A stretch of 7,543 bases of DNA from SIG459 sp045631645 (GTDB taxonomy: Bacteria; Bacillota; Clostridia; Oscillospirales; Oscillospiraceae): assembly GCA_045631645.1 (NCBI GenBank), contig JAZQVC010000015.1, positions 1 through 7,543 on the forward strand. The letters run 5' to 3'. Shown here piece by piece: positions 1-3,783 of the stretch. Both the position numbers and the translations under genes were made by a program. How positions within the stretch are numbered: position 1 is the stretch's first letter; every line of letters starts with the position of its first letter. The notes under the pieces are model-generated. The model worked only from the letters and a program-made list of their open reading frames with translations. It was not told the origin of the DNA and made no database searches.

Positions 1-60
1 GGTCAGAAGAAGCACCGCACACAACATCAGCGGCATCAAACGCATCCAAATCGTTTTCAT
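1..60 (-). CDS. Partial: N-terminus of an exported or membrane-anchored protein
   Basis: Only the first 20 codons lie in the window, and the gene continues past position 1. The ATG is at 58-60 (minus strand). It is preceded by a purine-rich ribosome binding site, AGAGGGA on the minus strand, about 7 nt upstream. The 20 residues begin MKTIWMRLM and continue into a hydrophobic run with one Cys (LMLCAVLLLT). That is the shape of a signal peptide or N-terminal anchor: Lys and Arg first, then a hydrophobic core. The start lies 13 nt beyond the stop codon of the deaminase gene at 74, so the two are probably cotranscribed. The mature protein is outside the window, so no function can be given. The visible Cys sits inside the hydrophobic stretch, which is not enough to call a lipobox. 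Confidence 0.6.
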   Translation of the reverse strand, partial: MKTIWMRLMPLMLCAVLLLT

Positions 61-73
61 CTGCCGTTCCCTC

Positions 74-562
74 TCAATATCCGAAATTGCCGGACAAGGA
101 ATCGTCGTTTTCGATCCAATCAGCAACGTCGATCACACGGAAGTCATCCTTCGTATCGCGAACCACCACGGTGGCGATCCCTGCGTTGATGATCTGACGC
201 TTGCACATGGAGCAGCACATTGCGTCCCTGGAAAGCTCATTGGTCTTTGCATCTCTGCCAACCAGGTAGAGAGTAGCGCCAATCATGTCACGGCGGGATG
301 CGGAGATGATGGCGTTTGCCTCTGCGTGGACGCTGCGGCAAAGCTCATAGCGCTCGCCGGAGGGAATCTGGAGAGCTTCGCGGGCGCAATAGCCCAGATC
401 GTTGCAGTTTTTGCGACCACGGGGGGCGCCGTTATAGCCGGTGGAGATAATTTCGTCGTTGCGGACGATGATGGCGCCGTATTTTCTGCGCATGCAGGTG
501 CTGCGCTCCTGAACGGCATCGGCAATTCCGAGGTAGTAATTTTCCTTGCTGGTTCTGTCCAT
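74..562 (-). CDS. Deoxycytidylate (dCMP) deaminase family protein, ComEB-like
   Basis: This 162-aa zinc-dependent deaminase of the cytidine/deoxycytidylate deaminase fold probably converts dCMP to dUMP in the cytoplasm, supplying the thymidylate pathway. The zinc site is visible: H79-A-E81-A-N gives the zinc-binding His and the catalytic Glu, and C117-S-M-C120 gives the two zinc-binding Cys. The segment STCMRRKYGAIIV (21-33) and the TGYNGAPRG turn (41-49) are typical of dCMP deaminases. The usual Pro before the CxxC is replaced (M-C-C-S-M-C). The ATG at 560-562 is preferred over an upstream in-frame ATG near 730 because it has a GGAGGG site 8 nt upstream and a promoter at 603-631, and because the longer form would read through a terminator. 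Length fits the family (about 150-180 aa). The gene just downstream starts 13 nt after the stop. A riboflavin- or tRNA-type deaminase is less likely. Confidence 0.88.
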   Translation of the reverse strand: MDRTSKENYYLGIADAVQERSTCMRRKYGAIIVRNDEIISTGYNGAPRGRKNCNDLGYCAREALQIPSGERYELCRSVHAEANAIISASRRDMIGATLYLVGRDAKTNELSRDAMCCSMCKRQIINAGIATVVVRDTKDDFRVIDVADWIENDDSLSGNFGY

Positions 563-602
563 GGCATAAACCCTCCGTTTTTTCTTGTAAATTGTTGTAA
601 AT

Positions 603-631
603 ATAGTAATAAAAAAGCGGGGGGCTGTCAA
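603..631 (-). promoter_or_regulatory. Sigma-A-type promoter of the dCMP deaminase gene
   Basis: On the minus strand a perfect -35 hexamer TTGACA (626-631) is followed by a 17-nt spacer and TACTAT (603-608) as -10. Transcription should start near 596 and leave a leader of about 34 nt before the ATG at 562. The -35 box lies only 4 nt past the terminator hairpin of the DUF378 gene, so the deaminase gene is an independent unit. Confidence 0.75.
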
Positions 632-635
632 TAGA

Positions 636-677
636 AAAAGCACCTGCAGCCTTTGCAACAAGGGTGCAGGTGCTTTT
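636..677 (-). terminator. Intrinsic terminator after the DUF378 gene
   Basis: Arms 636-648 and 665-677 are perfectly complementary over 13 bp (AAAAGCACCTGCA on the plus strand). The 16-nt loop can fold further through CCTT (650-653) with AAGG (660-663). On the minus strand the hairpin ends in TTTTT, and it begins 5 nt after the DUF378 stop codon. The A/T-rich outer arms could let it work in both directions. Confidence 0.85.
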
Positions 678-681
678 ATTC

Positions 682-891
682 TTATTCTCCGTCTCCTACC
701 AGTCTGCCGCGGAACAGCAGGGTGATGCACCAGATGGCGGCAAGACCCACGAGGGTATAGACAACGCGGCTGACGGTGGCAGTCTGACCGCCGAAAATGT
801 AGGCAACCAGGTCGAACCTGAAAAGTCCCACAAGACCCCAGTTGAGGCCGCCGATAATGCTGAGAATAAGGGCGATGCGATCCATAAGCAT
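682..891 (-). CDS. DUF378 family small membrane protein (YuzA-like)
   Basis: This 69-aa protein has two predicted membrane helices: residues about 5-27 (RIALILSIIGGLNWGLVGLF region) and about 45-62 (VVYTLVGLAAIWCITLLF region). The pattern LNWGLVGLF-x-FDLVAYIFGG followed by a second helix with VGLAA is the hallmark of DUF378, small proteins whose function is not known. The start at 889-891 (MLMDR) is chosen because AAAGGAG lies 10 nt upstream. A second ATG two codons later is 16 nt from that site, and the more distant ATG near 936 has no such site and would add a non-conserved hydrophilic head. The gene is followed at once by a strong terminator. It lies 76 nt downstream of queH in the same direction, with no clear promoter seen between, so it may be read through from that operon or have a weak promoter of its own. 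Confidence 0.85.
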   Translation of the reverse strand: MLMDRIALILSIIGGLNWGLVGLFRFDLVAYIFGGQTATVSRVVYTLVGLAAIWCITLLFRGRLVGDGE

Positions 892-931
892 GATTAATCC
901 GCTCCTTTGGTTTTTGAATACATCCTTATGA

Positions 932-956
932 TGCACAAAAACGAAGCGTTTATGCA
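932..956. repeat. Inverted repeat between queH and the DUF378 gene
   Basis: TGCA (932-935) pairs with TGCA (953-956), and AAACG (939-943) pairs with CGTTT (947-951) around a 3-nt loop AAG, with a small asymmetric internal loop (936-938 against 952). On the minus strand no U-run follows, so it is not a convincing terminator for queH. It could be an RNA-stabilising hairpin, a weak attenuator or an operator. Confidence 0.35.
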
Positions 957-967
957 GAAAAATTTAA

Positions 968-1564
968 TTAATCAATATTTTTGCTGAAAAGGCAGCCGCA
1001 GTAATCCTGACGGTAAAGCCCCCACTCTTTGGAAAGAGCTATGCTGCGCTGATAGCCGCCCCGTTTTTTGAAGTCGGCAGGAAGCCATTTAACTCCGTAG
1101 CGCGAGGCGAACTCCTCCCCCAGAGCGTTTATTCTGTCCGCGTCCTTATGGGGAGAAACGGAAAGGGTGGTGCAGAAATATTCAAATCCCAGCTTTGCGG
1201 CAATTTTTGCAGTTTCTTCTATGCGCAGGGCGAAGCATCGGGTGCATCGTCCGCCTCCCTCTTTGTCCTTTTCGTAGCCTGCAGCAATGGCATCAAAAGC
1301 CTCGCCGTCATAGTCGCACTCTATGATTTTTGCATTTACATGCTCCAGAACCCGACGCTGATGCTCCAGACGAAGCTCATATTCCTCACGGGGCTGGATG
1401 TTGGGGCCATAGAAAAGAACGCTTATATCGAAAAACTTACTGAGATATTCCAAAACATAGCTGCTGCAAGGACCGCAGCAGCTATGAAGCAGCAATGTAG
1501 GTTTTTTGTCTCCCAAATCTGCGGTTATGGCGTCTGTTCGCAGTTGGTAGTTGATTTTTTGCAT
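968..1564 (-). CDS. queH: Epoxyqueuosine reductase QueH
   Basis: This 198-aa cytoplasmic enzyme carries out the last step of queuosine synthesis, reducing the epoxyqueuosine base in the wobble position of GUN-anticodon tRNAs to queuosine. It is the non-B12 alternative to QueG (formerly DUF208). Family signatures are all present: LLLHSCCGPCSSY (24-36, Cys 29, 30, 33), FYGPNIQPREEY (51-62), GGRCTRCF (104-111, Cys 107 and 110), TTLSVSPHKD (132-141) and DYCGC near the end (Cys 189 and 191). These Cys are the expected metal and iron-sulfur ligands and redox pair. The usual YNPNIHP reads YGPNIQP here. The ATG at 1562-1564 has GAGGG 7 nt upstream, inside the 3' end of the preceding gene, whose stop is 3 nt away, so translation is probably coupled. 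Length is normal for the family (about 180-220 aa). Confidence 0.93.
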   Translation of the reverse strand: MQKINYQLRTDAITADLGDKKPTLLLHSCCGPCSSYVLEYLSKFFDISVLFYGPNIQPREEYELRLEHQRRVLEHVNAKIIECDYDGEAFDAIAAGYEKDKEGGGRCTRCFALRIEETAKIAAKLGFEYFCTTLSVSPHKDADRINALGEEFASRYGVKWLPADFKKRGGYQRSIALSKEWGLYRQDYCGCLFSKNID

Positions 1565-1567
1565 TTT

Positions 1568-2356
1568 TCAGCCCTCGGTTGCGGAAGCGGCTTTTTCGCC
1601 GTTATAGATGATAACATACTGGAAGACAATAGAAGCTGCGCTGCAGCCGATGAACATAAGGGTCTCGGCGGCGGAGAGCTTGTCCATAAGGGTGAATATT
1701 CCCAGATATGCGGCGCACTGGAGAAAGAATACGCAGCGTGCGGGATTTGCCCTTGAGAAAGAGTATGCTGCAATGTAATAAAAGCCCAGCAGTATGGAAA
1801 TTATTGCGAGGATATGGGGAGCATAGGACCAGAGAACGGGGTTTTCGGACTCAAGGCGATAAGCGGTAACAAGCCAGAAGCAGGCAAAGGCAATGGGGAT
1901 AATAACGGTGGCAATTGCGGAAGCGCCCTCCTGAAAAGCCTTTTTGCGCTGGCAGATGAAGGGGATACAAAGTCCTGCAAAAATGCCGAGAGCACCTGTG
2001 ATGCGCTGCATGGCGGGGAAGCGGGAGAAGTCTGAAGAGAACATATAAATGAGGCTGCCTATAACCATGAATATGGCTGCTGCCCAAAGGATTAGCCGAA
2101 TGGCGAAGTTCGGAAGAGCAAGAGCCTCAGCAGGAGTGTTGCCGCGGTGCAGCTTGCGGAGATAGAATTTCTCCTCAAGGAAGAAGAGCACCAGCACCAA
2201 AACGGTATACACGGTAACGGTAACGGATATAGTCGCACCGGGGATGGCAAGTCCGCCATCGTCAAAACCGTTCAGATTTTGAAGCCAGCGGAGGAAGAAG
2301 CCAAAAATGCCGGCAACAAAGGACGAAATAGTTAAAGTGAAAGCGTTTTTTTGCAT
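1568..2356 (-). CDS. Polytopic membrane protein of unknown function, about 8 helices
   Basis: I do not recognise this 262-aa protein. It is strongly hydrophobic, with eight likely membrane helices near residues 5-25, 41-62, 84-107, 119-136, 146-166, 178-199, 207-224 and 231-251. Short charged loops follow helix 2 (EEKFYLRKLHRGN), helix 4 (QRKKAFQEG) and helix 6 (SRANPAR). There is no signal of an ABC, MFS or ECF S-component family, and no catalytic motif is visible. The ATG at 2354-2356 has a modest AAAGG site about 12 nt upstream and a good promoter at 2404-2432. Its stop lies 3 nt before the queH start, so it is the first gene of a two-gene operon with queH. That does not prove a link to queuosine. 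QueT-type queuosine-precursor transporters are shorter and have about six helices, so I do not assign that role. Confidence 0.7.
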   Translation of the reverse strand: MQKNAFTLTISSFVAGIFGFFLRWLQNLNGFDDGGLAIPGATISVTVTVYTVLVLVLFFLEEKFYLRKLHRGNTPAEALALPNFAIRLILWAAAIFMVIGSLIYMFSSDFSRFPAMQRITGALGIFAGLCIPFICQRKKAFQEGASAIATVIIPIAFACFWLVTAYRLESENPVLWSYAPHILAIISILLGFYYIAAYSFSRANPARCVFFLQCAAYLGIFTLMDKLSAAETLMFIGCSAASIVFQYVIIYNGEKAASATEG

Positions 2357-2403
2357 AATTTCAAAACCTTTTAATAATATGATATCAAGAAAGAGTACAA
2401 AAT

Positions 2404-2432
2404 ATTTTATACCCCTTGACCCTTTCCGTCAA
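2404..2432 (-). promoter_or_regulatory. Sigma-A-type promoter of the membrane protein-queH operon
   Basis: On the minus strand TTGACG (2427-2432) and TAAAAT (2404-2409) are separated by 17 nt. TATAAA, shifted by two bases, is an alternative -10. The predicted start near 2397 leaves a leader of about 40 nt before the ATG at 2356. The -35 box lies only 8 nt from the ribosome binding site of the divergent gene at 2452. Confidence 0.65.
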
Positions 2433-2451
2433 GTGATTTGGAGGTTTGAGC

Positions 2452-2844
2452 TTGAAGCGTGCTCTTGTGATAGCGCTTTTGCTGCTTGCCCTTGTGCCGG
2501 CAATGCAAAAATGGACTGAGGGCAAAAAGGAAAGCGGAGAGTTTTTGGCGGCGGTGAAGCAGGAAGACGCTGCGGAGGAAAGCTTCACTCTGGAAGTGAG
2601 CGCGGAGGAATTTCGCAAAAGTATTTTGCGCATATATCCCGATGCGGTTTTGGAAGGTTCACCCTCAACATGGCTTGGTGAGCGCGTTCACGGTGAGGGG
2701 ATAAATGTGGGCGGACAAAAAGTCAGCGAGCAGGCAATGAAGCAGATTTTCCTGCTGGGCAGCAGGAATTTTGAGCTTCGCCGGACAGAAAAAGGCTTCC
2801 TTTTCGAAGTAAACGGTGTTGACAAAAGCTATGCGGAGGGGTAG
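2452..2844 (+). CDS. Short membrane-anchored protein resembling the C-terminal end of SpoIID
   Basis: This 130-aa protein has a TTG start: the TTG at 2452 lies 7 nt after a strong GGAGG (2440-2444), whereas another TTG at 2446 would be 1 nt from it. Residues 3-18 form a single hydrophobic signal-anchor, so the rest is probably outside the membrane or in the forespore-mother cell space. Residues about 47-122 follow the pattern of the C-terminal end of stage II sporulation protein D: LEVSAEEFRKSI, then a ...SPSTWLGE... turn (70-77), GGQKVSEQ (87-94), then LGSRNFELRRTEKGFLFEV (103-120 region). The protein stops where SpoIID would have its GYGHGVGMSQYGA motif, and the upstream SpoIID catalytic region is absent. 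It may be a degenerate paralogue or an accessory protein, not a working lytic transglycosylase. The similarity is from memory of the family and needs a profile search. Confidence 0.55.
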   Translation: MKRALVIALLLLALVPAMQKWTEGKKESGEFLAAVKQEDAAEESFTLEVSAEEFRKSILRIYPDAVLEGSPSTWLGERVHGEGINVGGQKVSEQAMKQIFLLGSRNFELRRTEKGFLFEVNGVDKSYAEG

Positions 2845-2850
2845 TATAAT
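2819..2850 (+). promoter_or_regulatory. Promoter of the TPP riboswitch-thiT transcript
   Basis: A perfect TTGACA (2819-2824) lies inside the last codons of the upstream gene. It is followed after 17 nt by TAGTAT (2842-2847). An overlapping perfect TATAAT (2845-2850) is 20 nt away, which is long. Either gives a start near 2854-2857, just before the riboswitch aptamer, and so a leader of about 175 nt for thiT. Confidence 0.65.
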
Positions 2851-2859
2851 TTCACAACT

Positions 2860-2956
2860 TGATAGATGGGGAGCTGGATTTTTCCGGCTGAGATGAAGGT
2901 AATTGAGCCTGAAGACCCTTGAACCTGATACGGGTAATGCCGGCGTAGGAAAACGA
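2860..2956 (+). promoter_or_regulatory. TPP (thiamin pyrophosphate) riboswitch aptamer
   Basis: The conserved elements occur in order: GGGGAGC (2868-2874), the P3 hairpin 2872-2878/2883-2889, CTGAGAT (2888-2894), GACCCTTGAACCTGAT (2914-2929), GGGTAATGCCGGCGTAGGA (2932-2950). These are the pyrimidine- and pyrophosphate-binding segments of the THI element. When TPP is bound it should lower expression of thiT, the next gene. The closing helix P1 is not obvious by eye, so the outer limits are approximate. Confidence 0.95.
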
Positions 2957-3027
2957 TGATGTCCGTAGGCTTTCTATCCGTGCCTGCGGGCATTTCGTTT
3001 TCTCCGCAAATGATGAAAGGAGAAAAC
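2948..3027 (+). promoter_or_regulatory. Expression platform of the TPP riboswitch: competing hairpins and masked ribosome binding site
   Basis: GTTTTCTCC (2997-3005) is an exact 9-bp complement of GGAGAAAAC (3019-3027), which contains the thiT ribosome binding site (AAAGGAG, 3016-3022). The same strand can instead pair with GGAAAACGA (2948-2956) at the 3' edge of the aptamer. Between them a 12-bp stem with two G-U pairs, 2959-2970 with 2982-2993, can form in both states. It is followed by TTTCGTTTTCT, so it may also act as an intrinsic terminator. Inferred logic: with TPP, the aptamer holds 2948-2956, the ribosome binding site is hidden and transcription may stop; without TPP, the long hairpin forms and the site is free. 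Confidence 0.65.
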
Positions 3028-3031
3028 AAAA

Positions 3032-3580
3032 ATGAAAAATCAAAAACTTAAAATTATTGCCGAGGGCGCAATCCTTACCGCCCTTGCACTTGTCCTCAGC
3101 TACATTAAAATTCCAATCGGTCTGGGCTTCGGCGGCTTTGGCGGCAGCGTTGACCTTGTTATGATCCCTCTTATAGTTTATGCCATTCGCCGCGGTTGTC
3201 TGCCCGGTCTGGCAGCAGGTCTTGTTTTCGGAACGCTGAAATTCTTCCTTGCAGGAGGCGTTGCCGTCAACTGGCAGAGCATGCTGCTGGATTATTCCCT
3301 TGCCTATATGTTCGTTGGCTTTGCCGGCGTGATTCCCAAAATGCGCGGCCAGCTTCCCCTTGCAGCATTCGTGGGCTGCGCCGCAAGATTTGTCATCCAC
3401 TACATAAGCGGCGTGACCATTTATGCCCAGTATATGCCCGAGGAGTTTATGAACCTCACCATGATCTCCCCCGCAATCTATTCTCTCCTCTATAACGGCA
3501 CCTATATGCTGCCCAACACCATCCTCGCCGTGGCAATCTGCGCTCTTTTGAAAAAGCCTTTGGAAAAGATAAAACTCTGA
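3032..3580 (+). CDS. thiT: Thiamine transporter ThiT, ECF-type S component
   Basis: This 182-aa integral membrane protein with about six helices binds thiamine from outside and works with the shared ECF energising module (EcfA, EcfA', EcfT), which is not encoded in this window. Family features are the FGGSVDLVMIPLIVYAIRRG segment (35-54), the conserved Gly-rich GLAAGLVFGTLKF (59-71), LLDYSLAYMFVG (85-96), RFVIHYISGV (119-128, with H123) and YNGTYMLPN (154-162). D87-Y88, H123, Y150 and N155 fall where ThiT ligand-contact residues are expected. The ATG at 3032 has AAAGGAG 9 nt upstream. The TPP riboswitch directly in front supports the thiamine assignment strongly, because it ties uptake to the cell's TPP level. 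A terminator follows. Length is normal for the family. Confidence 0.95.
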   Translation: MKNQKLKIIAEGAILTALALVLSYIKIPIGLGFGGFGGSVDLVMIPLIVYAIRRGCLPGLAAGLVFGTLKFFLAGGVAVNWQSMLLDYSLAYMFVGFAGVIPKMRGQLPLAAFVGCAARFVIHYISGVTIYAQYMPEEFMNLTMISPAIYSLLYNGTYMLPNTILAVAICALLKKPLEKIKL

Positions 3581-3620
3581 AAACAAGGATTATCACAATT
3601 TAATAAAATAATCAGTATAA

Positions 3621-3660
3621 AAAATAATGCCTACACATAAAACTGTGTGGGCATTATTTT
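3621..3660 (+). terminator. Intrinsic terminator after thiT
   Basis: Arms 3621-3637 and 3644-3660 form a 17-bp stem with one G-U pair (AAAATAATGCC in the outer part) and a 6-nt loop. The stem ends in TATTTT. It lies 40 nt past the thiT stop codon and separates thiT from the helicase gene. The A-rich left arm could make it bidirectional. Confidence 0.85.
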
Positions 3661-3719
3661 GTCCCATGAGGCATACCAAACTTTGGGATGAGGATGAATT
3701 CCTGTGGAAAAACCATCGC

Positions 3720-3745
3720 AGATATGATAATATCTACAGTATAAT
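3720..3745 (+). promoter_or_regulatory. Putative promoter of the helicase-nuclease gene with an overlapping palindrome
   Basis: A perfect TATAAT (3740-3745) lies 38 nt before the ATG at 3784. No good -35 hexamer is found at the right distance; TCGCAG at 3716-3721 with an 18-nt spacer is poor. Between the two positions is a palindrome, AGATAT (3720-3725), GATA, ATATCT (3730-3735). A weak promoter plus a possible operator would suit a gene kept at low or controlled expression. That reading is an inference. Confidence 0.45.
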
Positions 3746-3783
3746 TTGGTTGCGGTTTGTTGTTTTTGAATGGGGGCATACCA

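Noticed and set aside
563..730. N-terminal extension of the dCMP deaminase from an ATG near 730
   Set aside because: The added 56 residues would run through the DUF378 terminator and the deaminase's own promoter, are not conserved in type, and the ATG at 562 has a strong ribosome binding site.
1148..1756. 202-codon open frame on the plus strand opposite queH and the membrane protein gene
   Set aside because: The QueH motifs on the minus strand are decisive, and this frame crosses the boundary of two real genes without a plausible start site.
2351..2380. Plus-strand promoter TTGCAT with TAATAT for the SpoIID-like gene
   Set aside because: The -35 matches only half of the consensus and the spacer is 18 nt, in AT-rich DNA where such matches occur by chance. 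No sporulation-type promoter was clear either.
2852..3586. Long open frame on the minus strand opposite thiT and its riboswitch
   Set aside because: It covers the clear ThiT gene and the TPP aptamer on the other strand; the translation is Cys/His/Lys-rich with no recognisable pattern and has no good ribosome binding site.
3757..3783. TTG start 9 codons upstream for the helicase-nuclease
   Set aside because: No ribosome binding site precedes the TTG, while GGGGG lies 7 nt before the ATG at 3784.
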